Shown: one piece after another, positions 8,918 through 18,450 of the stretch | How the letters are laid out: every line of letters begins with the position of its first letter | Numbering within the stretch: the first letter of the stretch is position 1 | DNA from: Curtobacterium luteum | Lineage (GTDB): Bacteria; Actinomycetota; Actinomycetes; Actinomycetales; Microbacteriaceae | Length of the DNA: 60,744 nucleotides | Direction: 5' to 3' | NCBI RefSeq assembly: GCF_001475545.1 | Contig: NZ_LDQC01000082.1 | Location: 1-60,744, forward strand | Position numbers and translations under genes: made by a program | The notes under the pieces: generated by a model | Seen by the model: only the letters and a program-made list of their open reading frames with translations | What the model was told of the DNA's origin: nothing | The model's database searches: none

Positions 8918-11152
8918 GTGGTCACCACCGGTCCGAACGCTGCCCCGGCCGCGCCCGTCCCGTCTGCCGACGGCGGGCTCGACACCCGGCTGTCGGGCGT
9001 GCTCGGCGGCCGGACAGCGAGCGCGATCGAGAAGGCCTTCGGCTACCGCACGGTCGGGGAGCTGCTCGAGCACGCGCCGCGCCGGTACGCCGAGCGTGGC
9101 GCACTGACCGCGCTCGACTCGCTCGCGATCGGCGAGTCGGTGACGATCGTCGCCGAGGTCGTCGACGTCCGCGAACGCACGATGCGTGCCCGTCGGGGGT
9201 CGATCCTCGAAGCGAAGATCGGTGACGGCAAGGGGCTCCTCACGCTCACGTTCTTCAACCAGGGGTGGCGGACGAAGGACCTCGTGCCCGGTGCCCGCGG
9301 GGTCTTCGCCGGCAAGGTGGGGGACTACCGCGGCGCGCGGCAGCTCGCCCACCCCGACTACGAGCTGTTCGACCGCGACGACCCCCGGTCCCTGGCCGAC
9401 CCCGGCTCGGACGAGGCCATCCGTTGGTCGCGGCAACCGATCCCGATCTACCCGGCCACCGCGTCGCTGTCGTCGTGGCAGATCGCCAAGGCGATCGGCG
9501 TGGTGCTCGACACCCTGCCCGACCTCGACGACCCCGTCCCGGCGTCCGTCCGTGCCCGGCTCGACCTCGTCCCGTACCGGCGTGCGCTCGAGCTGCTGCA
9601 CCGCCCCGAGAAGGTCGCCGACTTCAAGCGCGCGCAGGACGCCCTCCGCTACCGCGAGGCCTTCGTCCTGCAGACCGCCCTCGTGCAGCGGCGGATCGCG
9701 GCGCGCGCGGTGGCCTCGACGCCGCGGTCGGCCGCACCCGGCGGGATCCTCGAACGGTTCGACGCGTCGCTGCCGTTCACGCTCACCGACGACCAGCGCT
9801 CCGTCGGCGCCGAGATCGCGTCGGACCTCGCCGGTACCTGGCCGATGCACCGGCTCGTCCAGGGCGAGGTGGGCTCCGGCAAGACCCTCGTGGCGATCCG
9901 GGCGATGCTCACGGTGGCGGAGTCCGGCGGGCAATCGGCCCTCATCGCCCCGACCGAGGTCCTCGCCGCGCAGCACCTGCGGTCGATCGTGAAGTTCCTC
10001 GGACCGGACCTCGCGGCCGAGCTGCGTCCGGTGATCCTGACCGGGTCACAGTCCACCGACGAGCGTCGACGTGCCCTGCTCGCTGCGGCGTCCGGCAGCT
10101 CACGGCTCGTGGTCGGGACGCACGCGCTCCTCGGCGACCGGGTCGACTTCGCCGAACTCGGACTCGTGGTGGTCGACGAACAGCACCGCTTCGGCGTCGA
10201 ACAGCGCGAGGCCCTGCGCACCAAGGGCCAGACCCCGCCGCACGTCCTGGTCCTCACCGCGACGCCGATCCCGCGCACGGTCGCGATGACGGTGTTCGGC
10301 GACCTCGACGTCTCGACCATCGCCGGGGTGCCCTCGGGCCGGGCCGGCGTCGAGACGTTCACCGTCGGGCTCGCCGAGCACCCCGGTTGGGAGTCCCGCA
10401 TCTGGTCGCGCATGGCCGAGGAACTCGCCGCCGGACGTCAGGCGTTCGTGGTGTGCCCGGCGATCGACGACGTCCACGCCGAGGACGACGGCGAACCCGT
10501 CCCCGAGGCCCCGGCCGACGACGACACGCCGAAGCGCGCCCCGGCGACGGTCCTCGCGACGGCCGAGCGGATGCGGCAGATGCCCGTGCTCGACGGTCGT
10601 CGGATCGAGGTGCTGCACGGGCGGATGACCGCCGACGAGAAGGACCGCGTCGTGACGACCTTCGCCGCCGGCGGCATCGACGTCCTCGTCGCGACGACCG
10701 TCATCGAGGTCGGGGTCGACGTGCCGAACGCCTCGATGATGGCGGTGCTCGACGCCGACCGGTTCGGGGTGTCGCAGCTCCACCAGCTCCGTGGGCGCAT
10801 CGGCCGTGGTCAGTACGCCGGCGTGTGCCTGCTCGTGACCACGGCGGAGTTGGAGTCCCCGTCGCGGGAGCGCGTCGACGCCGTCGCCGCGTCCGACGAC
10901 GGGTTCGAGCTCGCGCGGGTCGACCTCGAGCTCCGGCGCGAGGGCGACGTGCTGGGCGAGCGACAGTCCGGCGGTCGTTCGTCGCTGAACCTGCTGCGCG
11001 TCGTCGAGCACGCCGACCTCATCGTCGACGCGCGCGAGGAAGCCGAGCGGGTCCTCGAGCCGGACCCGGAGCTCGCCGGGCACCCGGCGCTCCGCGATGC
11101 CCTCGCCCGCCGCCTGGACGAGTCCGACGCAGCCTTCCTCGGCAAGAACTGA
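8918..11152 (+). CDS. recG: ATP-dependent DNA helicase RecG
   Basis: Superfamily-2 helicase that regresses stalled forks and branch-migrates Holliday junctions. N-terminal wedge/OB domain (about 60-170), Walker A GEVGSGKT near residue 318, DEQH-type box VVDEQHRFG near 420, then the helicase C motifs including TTVIEVGVDVPNASMM and QLRGRIGRG. At 744 residues it is slightly long because of an acidic insert with several Asp/Glu/Pro residues around 525-545. The GTG start is set by the TAGCGT box 6 nt upstream. Confidence 0.96.
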   Translation: MVTTGPNAAPAAPVPSADGGLDTRLSGVLGGRTASAIEKAFGYRTVGELLEHAPRRYAERGALTALDSLAIGESVTIVAEVVDVRERTMRARRGSILEAKIGDGKGLLTLTFFNQGWRTKDLVPGARGVFAGKVGDYRGARQLAHPDYELFDRDDPRSLADPGSDEAIRWSRQPIPIYPATASLSSWQIAKAIGVVLDTLPDLDDPVPASVRARLDLVPYRRALELLHRPEKVADFKRAQDALRYREAFVLQTALVQRRIAARAVASTPRSAAPGGILERFDASLPFTLTDDQRSVGAEIASDLAGTWPMHRLVQGEVGSGKTLVAIRAMLTVAESGGQSALIAPTEVLAAQHLRSIVKFLGPDLAAELRPVILTGSQSTDERRRALLAAASGSSRLVVGTHALLGDRVDFAELGLVVVDEQHRFGVEQREALRTKGQTPPHVLVLTATPIPRTVAMTVFGDLDVSTIAGVPSGRAGVETFTVGLAEHPGWESRIWSRMAEELAAGRQAFVVCPAIDDVHAEDDGEPVPEAPADDDTPKRAPATVLATAERMRQMPVLDGRRIEVLHGRMTADEKDRVVTTFAAGGIDVLVATTVIEVGVDVPNASMMAVLDADRFGVSQLHQLRGRIGRGQYAGVCLLVTTAELESPSRERVDAVAASDDGFELARVDLELRREGDVLGERQSGGRSSLNLLRVVEHADLIVDAREEAERVLEPDPELAGHPALRDALARRLDESDAAFLGKN

Positions 11153-11172
11153 GCCGTCCGCCGGGCGCCCGG

Positions 11173-11178
11173 TAGGGT
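11173..11178 (+). promoter_or_regulatory. -10 box for leaderless coaD
   Basis: TAGGGT seven bases before the ATG at 11186; no ribosome binding site in the gap. Confidence 0.6.
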
Positions 11179-11185
11179 CGCTGCC

Positions 11186-11680
11186 ATGGCGCAGATCGCG
11201 GTCGTCCCCGGCTCCTTCGACCCCGTGACCCTCGGGCACCTCGACGTGATCGGGCGTGCGGCGGGACTGTTCGACGAGGTCCACGTCCTCGTCGTGCACA
11301 ACCCGGACAAGAAGCCCGCGATGTTCGAGGCCGCCGAGCGGGTCCGGCTCATCGAGGAGTCCCTCGCCGAGACCGGCGTGCGGGACAACGTGCGGGTCGG
11401 GGAGTGGACCGCCGGGCTCCTGGTCGACTACTGCCGACAAGTCGGTGCGACCGTCCTCGTGAAGGGCGTCCGCTCGGGTGAGGACGTCGCGTACGAGACC
11501 CCGATGGCCATCATGAACCGGCACCTCGCCGACGTCGAGACGGTGTTCCTGCTGCCCGAGGCGTCACGTGCCCACGTGTCGAGCTCGCTCATCCGGCAGG
11601 TCGCGACCCTCGGGGGCGACGTCACGCCGTACGTCCCCGGGGTGGTGGCGCACGCCCTGTCGGAGCAGACGGCCCGCTGA
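11186..11680 (+). CDS. coaD: Phosphopantetheine adenylyltransferase
   Basis: Penultimate step of coenzyme A synthesis: 4'-phosphopantetheine plus ATP gives dephospho-CoA. Nucleotidyltransferase motif [12 protein letters not shown] (T/HxGH variant TLGH) at residues 9-20, and the C-terminal [15 protein letters not shown] motif. 164 residues, standard length. ATG fixed by the promoter box 7 nt upstream. CoA supply is relevant to the acyl-CoA chemistry proposed at 25.9-33.3 kb, but coaD is a core gene. Confidence 0.96.
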   Translation: MAQIAVVPGSFDPVTLGHLDVIGRAAGLFDEVHVLVVHNPDKKPAMFEAAERVRLIEESLAETGVRDNVRVGEWTAGLLVDYCRQVGATVLVKGVRSGEDVAYETPMAIMNRHLADVETVFLLPEASRAHVSSSLIRQVATLGGDVTPYVPGVVAHALSEQTAR

Positions 11681-11739
11681 CCCGGGCGTCGGGCGGGGAC
11701 ACGCGGGCGGCCCGCCTCGACGTACCGTCCGGATGCCGC

Positions 11740-11745
11740 TAGGCT
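11740..11745 (+). promoter_or_regulatory. -10 box for DUF177-rpmF transcript
   Basis: TAGGCT ending 8 nt before the GTG at 11754. This supports that GTG over the in-frame ATG at 11733, which lies upstream of the box. Confidence 0.55.
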
Positions 11746-11753
11746 TGTCGATC

Positions 11754-12326
11754 GTGTCTTCCCCCGTGAACAGCCCCTACGCCCTGCGCGTGCGCGACCT
11801 CGCGCACCGTCCGGGCGAGATGCGCGAGCACTCGCTCGACGTCGAGGTGCCGGACGCGATGGGGGCCGGGGTCATCTCCGTCCGTCAGGGCGCGCCGATG
11901 CACCTCGAGGTCCGACTCGAAGGGCTGCACGAGGGTGTCCTCGTGTCCGGACACGCGTCGGCCGAGGCGTTCGGGGAGTGCTCCCGGTGCCTGATCGAGA
12001 TCAGCGAACCCGTCGAGGTCGATTTCGCGGAGCTCTTCGCGTACGATGTCTCGGAGGATTTCGACTTCTTCGTTCGCGATGACCACGTGGACTGCGAACC
12101 GGTCGTTCGAGATGCGGTGGTGCTGTCGCTGCCGTTCCAGCCGGTCTGCCGACCGGACTGCCCAGGCCTCGACCCGGAGACGGGTGAACGTCTGGCTGAC
12201 CTCGAGGACCACACCCCTCGTGAGGTCCTGGACCCGCGCTGGGCCGCCCTGAGCGGGTTCCAGCCGACCGACGACAGCAGCACCCCTGACCAGAGCCCCG
12301 AGGGCGACGGCCGCACGTCGGCCTGA
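11754..12326 (+). CDS. DUF177 / YceD family protein
   Basis: YceD-type protein linked to 23S rRNA accumulation, almost always encoded just before rpmF as here (44-nt gap). 190 residues. Two cysteine pairs are visible, CSRC (in GECSRCLIEIS) and CRPDC (in VCRPDCPGLD), possibly binding a metal. The C-terminus is polar and low complexity. The GTG at 11754 is chosen because a TANNNT promoter box ends 8 nt upstream. Molecular role in actinobacteria is not established. Confidence 0.87.
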   Translation: MSSPVNSPYALRVRDLAHRPGEMREHSLDVEVPDAMGAGVISVRQGAPMHLEVRLEGLHEGVLVSGHASAEAFGECSRCLIEISEPVEVDFAELFAYDVSEDFDFFVRDDHVDCEPVVRDAVVLSLPFQPVCRPDCPGLDPETGERLADLEDHTPREVLDPRWAALSGFQPTDDSSTPDQSPEGDGRTSA

Positions 12327-12370
12327 ACCGCCCTCGCCACTGACCACCGACCAACCGAAAGAGAACCACC

Positions 12371-12574
12371 ATGGCCGTTCCCAAGCGCAAGCAGTCCCGT
12401 GCCAACACGCACGCCCGTCGTTCGCAGTGGAAGGCCGCGCCGGTCCAGCTCGTGAAGACGATCGAGAACGGCAAGGTCACCTACAGCCTCCCGCACCGCG
12501 CGAAGGTCGTCGAGGACTCGGCCGGCACGCCGCTGTACATGGAGTACAAGGGCCGCAAGGTCGCCGACGTCTGA
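12371..12574 (+). CDS. rpmF: 50S ribosomal protein L32
   Basis: Small basic ribosomal protein of 67 residues beginning [20 protein letters not shown], the L32 signature. No zinc-finger cysteines are present, so this is the Cys-minus form. Ribosome binding site AAAGAGAACCACC directly before the ATG. Follows the YceD-family gene and precedes rnc, a conserved order. Confidence 0.97.
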   Translation: MAVPKRKQSRANTHARRSQWKAAPVQLVKTIENGKVTYSLPHRAKVVEDSAGTPLYMEYKGRKVADV

Positions 12575-12587
12575 TCGGACCGAACGC

Positions 12588-13427
12588 ATGACCACGACGT
12601 CCGGCGCCACGGGGTCCCGCCCCGTGGGGCCGGACGTCGTTCGTCTGCGTGAGCAGCTCGCGGTCGACATCGACCTCGAACTGCTCCAGCTCGCACTGAC
12701 CCACCGCTCGTACGCGTACGAGCACGGTGGCATCGGGCACAACGAGCGACTCGAGTTCCTCGGGGACTCGATCCTCGGCCAGGCAGTGACCGTGAAGCTC
12801 TTCCGGTCGTTCCCCGACCTCGACGAGGGTGAACTGGCCAAGCGCCGTGCGACCCTCGTCTCGACGGTCGCCCTCGCCGAGATCGCCCGCATGATCGGGC
12901 TCGGCCAGTACCTCCGCCTCGGCAAGGGCGAGGAGCAGACCGGCGGCCGTGACAAGTCGTCGATCCTCGCCGACACCGTCGAGGCCGTGATCGGTGCGAC
13001 GTACCTCTCCGCCGGCCCCGACCCGGCGACCGAGCTCGTGCTCCGCCTCGTCGAGCCGCTCATGGTCGACCCGGACCGCTTCGGCGCGGCCATGGACCCG
13101 AAGACGAGCCTGCAGGAGCTCGCCGCGACGCTGGCGCTCGGCAACCCCGCGTACCGGGTCACGGAAGAGGGCCCTGACCACGACAAGACCTTCCACGCGA
13201 CCGTGGTGCTGCAGGGTGAGGACGTCTCCTCCGGCGCCGGATCGAGCAAGAAGGCCGCCGAGATGGCCGCAGCGCTCCAGGCCTGGACGAAGCTCTCCGG
13301 CCGCGACGGCTCGCCGCGCGTCGAGGCTGACAGCACCAGCAGGGCGACGGCGAACGTCAGCGCCACCGCTGACAGCGAAGCCAACGCGACGGCCGACGGC
13401 GCCGACAGCGCCGCCCGGACCGCGTGA
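12588..13427 (+). CDS. rnc: Ribonuclease III
   Basis: Double-strand-specific endoribonuclease for rRNA and mRNA processing. Signature NERLEFLGDSIL near residues 53-64 with catalytic Glu/Asp, second acidic site DTVEAVIGATYL, and a C-terminal dsRNA-binding domain (about 165-235). About 40 extra residues at the C-terminus are low complexity (Ala, Ser, Thr, Asp) and probably disordered. ATG 13 nt after the rpmF stop; the mutM GTG follows three bases after its stop, so rnc-mutM form an operon. Confidence 0.95.
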   Translation: MTTTSGATGSRPVGPDVVRLREQLAVDIDLELLQLALTHRSYAYEHGGIGHNERLEFLGDSILGQAVTVKLFRSFPDLDEGELAKRRATLVSTVALAEIARMIGLGQYLRLGKGEEQTGGRDKSSILADTVEAVIGATYLSAGPDPATELVLRLVEPLMVDPDRFGAAMDPKTSLQELAATLALGNPAYRVTEEGPDHDKTFHATVVLQGEDVSSGAGSSKKAAEMAAALQAWTKLSGRDGSPRVEADSTSRATANVSATADSEANATADGADSAARTA

Positions 13428-13430
13428 CCG

Positions 13431-14402
13431 GTGCCCGAGCTCCCCGAGGTCGAGGTCGTCCGCGCCGGTCTCGAACCCGCCGTCAGCGGCGCCCGCGTGC
13501 TCCACGTGGACGTCGTCGACGACCGCGCGCTCACCCGGCACGACGGCCCCGCGGAGGACTTCGCGGACCGTCTGACCGGCCGGACCATCGCGGCAGCCGT
13601 CCGGCGCGGCAAGTTCCTCTGGTTCCCGCTGCGTCCCGAGCACGACAGCGATCGTCCGGAGGCGCTCGTGACGCACCTCGGTATGTCCGGCCAGGTGCTC
13701 CTCGGAAGGGACCGTCCTGCCGCGAAGCACCGGCGCATCCTCATCGACGTCCAGCCCGCGGGCTCGGACCGCGACGGGGCGCCCGAGACGCCCGTCCAGC
13801 TCGAGTTCGTCGATCAGCGCACGTTCGGGTCGATGGCGCTCGACCCGATGGTGCCGACGGTCGACGGCGCTCCCGCCGGCTTCGCCGGGCAGGTCGACGA
13901 GGCAGACCCGGACGCGCCGTGGCGTCGGAGCATCCCGCACCAGGTGTCGCACATCGCGCGCGACCCGCTCGACCCGGCCTTCGACGACGACCGGTTCGTC
14001 GCCGCGGCACGGAAGCGCGCGAGCGGCATCAAGCGGGTGCTCCTCGACCAGGGTGTGGTGAGCGGCATCGGCAACATCTACGCCGACGAGTCCCTGTGGG
14101 CCGCGGAGCTGCACTACGACCGACCCGCGGAGCGCCTGACCCGCGCGGACCTGCGGACGCTCCTGAGCGAGGTCCGGAGCGTCCTCGGGCGGGCACTCGA
14201 GGACGGCGGCACGAGCTTCGACGCGCAGTACGTCAACGTGAACGGCCAGTCCGGGTACTTCTCCCAACGCCTGAACGTCTACGGGCAGCAGGGGAAGCCG
14301 TGCCCACGCTGCGGGACGACGATCGTCCGCGAGGCCTTCATGAACCGGTCGAGCCACATCTGCCCCGTGTGCCAACCGCGCCCCCGCGCCCGCAGGCGTT
14401 AG
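13431..14402 (+). CDS. mutM: Formamidopyrimidine-DNA glycosylase
   Basis: Base-excision repair glycosylase/AP lyase for 8-oxoguanine and formamidopyrimidines. Begins MPELPEVE (catalytic Pro and Glu after Met removal), has RRGKFLWF with the catalytic lysine, a helix-two-turn-helix block (GIGNIYADESLW), and a C-terminal four-cysteine zinc finger (CPRCG...CPVCQ). GTG start, three bases from the rnc stop. 323 residues, with an insertion of acidic residues near 105-160 lengthening the usual ~290. Confidence 0.95.
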   Translation: MPELPEVEVVRAGLEPAVSGARVLHVDVVDDRALTRHDGPAEDFADRLTGRTIAAAVRRGKFLWFPLRPEHDSDRPEALVTHLGMSGQVLLGRDRPAAKHRRILIDVQPAGSDRDGAPETPVQLEFVDQRTFGSMALDPMVPTVDGAPAGFAGQVDEADPDAPWRRSIPHQVSHIARDPLDPAFDDDRFVAAARKRASGIKRVLLDQGVVSGIGNIYADESLWAAELHYDRPAERLTRADLRTLLSEVRSVLGRALEDGGTSFDAQYVNVNGQSGYFSQRLNVYGQQGKPCPRCGTTIVREAFMNRSSHICPVCQPRPRARRR

Positions 14403-14471
14403 CCTGCCCGCAGCAGCACAGCCAGCAGCACAGCCCGCCAGCAGCAGCGCAGCAGACCGCCCGGAGACCGC

Positions 14472-17400
14472 ATGTACTTGAAGAGCCTGACCATCAAGGG
14501 GTTCAAGTCCTTCGCGCAGCCGACGACGTTCGCGTTCGAGCCCGGGGTCACCTGCATCGTCGGGCCGAACGGCTCCGGCAAGTCGAACGTGGTCGACGCC
14601 CTCGCCTGGGTGATGGGGGAGCAGGGGGCGAAGACCCTCCGCGGCGGCAAGATGGAGGACGTCATCTTCGCCGGCACCTCGACCCGTGGCCCGCTCGGCC
14701 GGGCGCAGGTGCTCCTGACGATCGACAACACCGACGGTCTGCTGCCGATCGAGTACTCCGAGGTGACGATCTCCCGCACGCTCTTCCGGAACGGCGGCAG
14801 CGAGTACGCCATCAACGGCGAGAACTGCCGCCTGCTCGACGTGCAGGAACTCCTCAGCGACACCGGACTCGGCCGCGAGATGCACGTGATCGTCGGCCAG
14901 GGCCAGCTCGACAAGGTGCTGCACGCCACTCCGGAGGACCGCCGCGGCTTCATCGAGGAGGCCGCCGGCATCCTCAAGCACCGCCGCCGCAAGGAGAAGA
15001 CGCTCCGCAAGCTCGAGGCGATGCAGACCAACCTCACGCGGCTGTCCGACCTCGCGGGGGAGATCCGCCGCCAGCTGAAGCCGCTCGGTCGGCAGGCCGA
15101 GGTCGCCCGCAAGGCCCAGTCGGTCGCGGCCGTCGCCCGGGACGCCAAGGCGCGCATCCTCGCCGACGACGTGGTCCGGCTCCGGCGGGAGCTCCACGAG
15201 CACCTCGAGGTCGAGACCGGCCGGAAGTCCGAGCGCATCCTGCTGCAGGAACGGCTCGAGCGGACGCGTGCTCGGCAGCAGCAGGTCGAGCAGAGCATGG
15301 TCGGCGACGACGTCGACCGCGCCCGGACGGTCGTGCACCGGCTCGAGAGCGTGCAGGAGCGACTCCGCGGCCTGTCGAGCCTCGCGAACCAGCGTCTGAT
15401 GTTCCTCGCACAGCAGGCCGACGCGCCGCAGCAGGGTCCGACGGTGACGCCCGAGCGGGTGCAGTCCGTGCGGGACGAAGCCGACCGGCTCGAGGCGCGC
15501 GCCGAGGAGATGGCCGCCGACTCCGGCAGCGCCGCGGCCCGGGTGCAGGAAGCGCGGGCGGCGCTCGACGCACTCGACGAGCAGATCGCCGCGCAGGCCG
15601 CCCTGGTGTCGCAGCACGACCTCGAGGCCCAGCGGCTGGCGTCCGCGGTCGACGTCGCCCGGTCGAAGCGGGGCTCCGCCGTGGCCGACCGGGAGCGCCG
15701 GGAGCGCGCACTCGCCGAGGCGACCGACCGCGCCGACCGAGCAGCAGCGGCCCTCGCCGACATCGGGACCGACCCGTCCGAGGGCGTCGACGAGGCGGTG
15801 CTCACCGAGGCGGTCGCGTCCACCCGCGAGCAGCAGCAGGCAGCGCAGACGACCCGCGACGAGCTCCGCGACCGACTCCACGCCCTCGAACGCGAGCGGG
15901 ACGCGCTCGATGCCCGGGTCACGGCCCTGGCGATGTCCATCGACGTACGGGACGGGTCGCAGGCCCTCATCGAGGCCGGCCGTGCTGGGATCGCCGGCCG
16001 GCTGGCGGACAGCCTCACGGTCGAGCCCGGCTACGAGGGCGCGGTCGCGGTCGCGCTCGACGGGCTCGCCGACGCCGTGCTCGCGGCGGACCGGGCGGTC
16101 GCGCTCGACGCGGTCGCGCACGCCCGGACCGCGGACATCGGTCGTGTCGACGTCGTGGTCGCCGACCCGGACCCGGCCGCCTCCGCCGGAGCGCTGCCCG
16201 ATCGGCTCCCCGCCGGGGTCCGTCGCGCCGTCGACCTGGTGCAGGGCCCCCCGGCGATCGCCGCGATCCTGCGGGCCACGCTGATCGCCGTGGACGAGGA
16301 CGTCGACCTGGAGGCCGTGCTCACCGCCGCCCCGCAGGCCACGGTCGTCACACGGTCCGGTGACGTCGTCCGGGCTGTCCGCGTCACGGGCGGCGGCGAG
16401 CGGATGACCAGTCGCATCGAGCTCGTCGCGGAGCGCGACGACGCCGTGACGCGGCGGGAGGCGGTCGCGGGCGACGTCGAGGACGCCGCCACGCGCCTCC
16501 AGGCCGCTCGTGCCGCCGTCGACGAGGCGAGACGCCGCGCGGAGGAGGCCGACCAGGCGTCGCGCGCGCACGCGAAGGCGACCGCGGAGTACGACCGCAG
16601 CAGCGCGTCCGCACGGGCGCGCGCCGAGAACGCGGCGGCCGAGGTCGAGCGGCTCCGAGCGTCCCTGGCCGAGACGGGCGGCGCGGTCGAGTCCGCCGAA
16701 GCCGTCCTCGCCGAGGCCGAGGGGGCCCTCGCGGCGTTCACCGACCAGCCCCGCCCGACGGTCGACGCGTCCGGGCGTCCGGCGCTGCAGGAGGCCCTCG
16801 AGGCTGCCCGCGCGGCCGAGATCGAGCAGCGCATCCAGGTCGAGACCGTGCGCGAGCGGGTGCGCGCCGAGCGGGGCCGCGCCGCCGGGCTCGAGCGGCA
16901 GCTCCGGGCCGAGCGGGCCGCGGCTGAGGAAGCCGCGCGTCGTGCGGTCGTCCGCCGGGGGCAGATCGCCGTCGCCGAGGGGGTCCTCGCCGACCTGCCG
17001 GGGTTGCTCGGAGCGGTCGACCGGTCGCTCGCCGAGGCCCGCGTGCGCCTGGCGAACGAGGAGTCCGAGCGGTCCAAGCGCAACACCGAGCTGCAGACGA
17101 TCCGCGATGAGGAGCGCGAGCTCCGCGACCGCCTGCAGACGCTGACCGACGGCGTGCACTCGCTCGAGATGGAGATCTACGAGAAGAAGCTGCACGTGTC
17201 GGGCATCCTCGACCGGGCGCAGAGCGAGCTCGGACTGGTCGAGGCGGTCCTCGTGGCCGAGTACGGTCCACACGTGCCGGTCCCCGTGGACGTGCTCGTG
17301 GATCCGCGGGTGCTCGCTCGGAAGCACCGGGAGGCCGAGCGCGCGCGGGCAGCGGCAGCGGCGGAGGGCGCGACCGCCACGGACGACGCCGGCGCGACCG

Positions 17401-18233
17401 CGGCCGAGGACGTCGACCTGCCCGCGACCGACGAGGTCGACCCGGACGAGGTCCTGGTCGACGCCGAGTCCACCCTCCCCGGTGGTCCGGCACTGCCCGA
17501 GTTCGACGCCACGGACGACGTCGACCCGGACGCGGTCGAGACGGTCCCGTACGTCCGGGCCGAGCAGGAGCGCCGGCTCAAGGCGGCCGAGCGCGATCTC
17601 GGTCAGCTCGGGAAGGTGAACCCGCTCGCGCTCGAGGAGTTCCAGGCGCTCGAGCAGCGGCACGCGTTCCTCGCCGAGCAGCTCGAGGACCTGCAGAAGA
17701 CCCGTACGGACCTCATGACGATCATCGAGGAGCTCGACCGGAAGATGCAGACCATCTTCGAGGCCGCGTTCCACGACACCCGCGAGGCCTTCGACGTCAT
17801 CTTCCCGATCCTCTTCCCGGGTGGCTCCGGGTCGATCACGCTGACGAACCCGGACGACCTGCTCGCGACCGGCATCGACGTGCAGGTGAAGCCCGCGGGG
17901 AAGAAGATCGACCGCCTGACCCTGCTGTCGGGCGGCGAGCGGTCCCTGGCAGCGGTGGCGCTCCTGGTCGCGATCTTCACCGCGCGTCCGTCGCCCTTCT
18001 ACATCATGGACGAGGTCGAGGCGGCGCTCGACGACGCGAACCTCGGGCGGCTCCTGACCGTGTTCGAGCGGTTGCGCGAGTCGTCGCAGCTCATCGTGAT
18101 CACGCACCAGAAGCGGACGATGGAGATCGCGGACGCGCTGTACGGGGTGTCGATGCGGCAGGACGGCGTGTCCGCCGTGGTCGGGCAGCGGGTGCAGTCC
18201 CGGTCGGCGGAGCCGGCCGGCGCGGTCGCGTAG
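14472..18233 (+). CDS. smc: Chromosome partition protein SMC
   Basis: ATPase of the bacterial condensin complex. Walker A GPNGSGKSN near residues 32-40, long heptad coiled coils on both sides of a hinge near residues 490-640, signature LLSGGERSLAAVALL near 1152 and Walker B FYIMDEVEAALDD near 1177. 1253 residues, longer than many SMCs. Much of the excess is an Ala/Asp/Glu-rich insert at about residues 955-1015 between the second coiled coil and the C-terminal head, probably a disordered loop. ATG 69 nt after mutM, behind CAGCAG-rich sequence. Confidence 0.97.
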   Translation: MYLKSLTIKGFKSFAQPTTFAFEPGVTCIVGPNGSGKSNVVDALAWVMGEQGAKTLRGGKMEDVIFAGTSTRGPLGRAQVLLTIDNTDGLLPIEYSEVTISRTLFRNGGSEYAINGENCRLLDVQELLSDTGLGREMHVIVGQGQLDKVLHATPEDRRGFIEEAAGILKHRRRKEKTLRKLEAMQTNLTRLSDLAGEIRRQLKPLGRQAEVARKAQSVAAVARDAKARILADDVVRLRRELHEHLEVETGRKSERILLQERLERTRARQQQVEQSMVGDDVDRARTVVHRLESVQERLRGLSSLANQRLMFLAQQADAPQQGPTVTPERVQSVRDEADRLEARAEEMAADSGSAAARVQEARAALDALDEQIAAQAALVSQHDLEAQRLASAVDVARSKRGSAVADRERRERALAEATDRADRAAAALADIGTDPSEGVDEAVLTEAVASTREQQQAAQTTRDELRDRLHALERERDALDARVTALAMSIDVRDGSQALIEAGRAGIAGRLADSLTVEPGYEGAVAVALDGLADAVLAADRAVALDAVAHARTADIGRVDVVVADPDPAASAGALPDRLPAGVRRAVDLVQGPPAIAAILRATLIAVDEDVDLEAVLTAAPQATVVTRSGDVVRAVRVTGGGERMTSRIELVAERDDAVTRREAVAGDVEDAATRLQAARAAVDEARRRAEEADQASRAHAKATAEYDRSSASARARAENAAAEVERLRASLAETGGAVESAEAVLAEAEGALAAFTDQPRPTVDASGRPALQEALEAARAAEIEQRIQVETVRERVRAERGRAAGLERQLRAERAAAEEAARRAVVRRGQIAVAEGVLADLPGLLGAVDRSLAEARVRLANEESERSKRNTELQTIRDEERELRDRLQTLTDGVHSLEMEIYEKKLHVSGILDRAQSELGLVEAVLVAEYGPHVPVPVDVLVDPRVLARKHREAERARAAAAAEGATATDDAGATAAEDVDLPATDEVDPDEVLVDAESTLPGGPALPEFDATDDVDPDAVETVPYVRAEQERRLKAAERDLGQLGKVNPLALEEFQALEQRHAFLAEQLEDLQKTRTDLMTIIEELDRKMQTIFEAAFHDTREAFDVIFPILFPGGSGSITLTNPDDLLATGIDVQVKPAGKKIDRLTLLSGGERSLAAVALLVAIFTARPSPFYIMDEVEAALDDANLGRLLTVFERLRESSQLIVITHQKRTMEIADALYGVSMRQDGVSAVVGQRVQSRSAEPAGAVA

Positions 18234-18278
18234 CGGCCGGGCCGCGGCCGGGTGCCGCAGGCCGCGGCCGGGTGCCGG

Positions 18279-18350
18279 GCCGAGACTCGGCTCCGCGGAC
18301 AGTTTCGTGGCTTCACGACCGCGAAACCGTCCGCCTAGCCGAGTCTCGGC
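18279..18350. repeat. Dispersed 72-bp palindromic element, copy 2
   Basis: Outer arms GCCGAGACTCGGC and GCCGAGTCTCGGC are inverted copies. Inner arms GCGGACAGTTTCG and CGAAACCGTCCGC pair with one mismatch. Best-preserved copy, located between convergent smc and terC beside a second palindrome type at 18393. Confidence 0.8.
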
Positions 18351-18392
18351 CCCGCGCCAGCGCGCACCGGCACCCGGCCCCGCGCCAGACGG

Positions 18393-18434
18393 ACGGACGG
18401 GAGGCGCGGTGCCAGCTGGCCCCGCGCCTCCCGT
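18393..18434. terminator. Hairpin between smc and terC
   Basis: 15-bp inverted repeat GGACGGGAGGCGCGG / CCGCGCCTCCCGTCC with a 12-nt centre. No T-tract. Bidirectional terminator is the likeliest role because the flanking genes converge. Same family as 20866 and 58664. Confidence 0.7.
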
Positions 18435-18450
18435 CCGCACGTGGTGGCGA

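Noticed and set aside
12477..18440. 1987-codon open frame on the minus strand opposite smc and neighbours
   Set aside because: High-GC shadow frame: Arg/Asp/Leu/His-biased translation without domains, fully covered by well-supported plus-strand genes.
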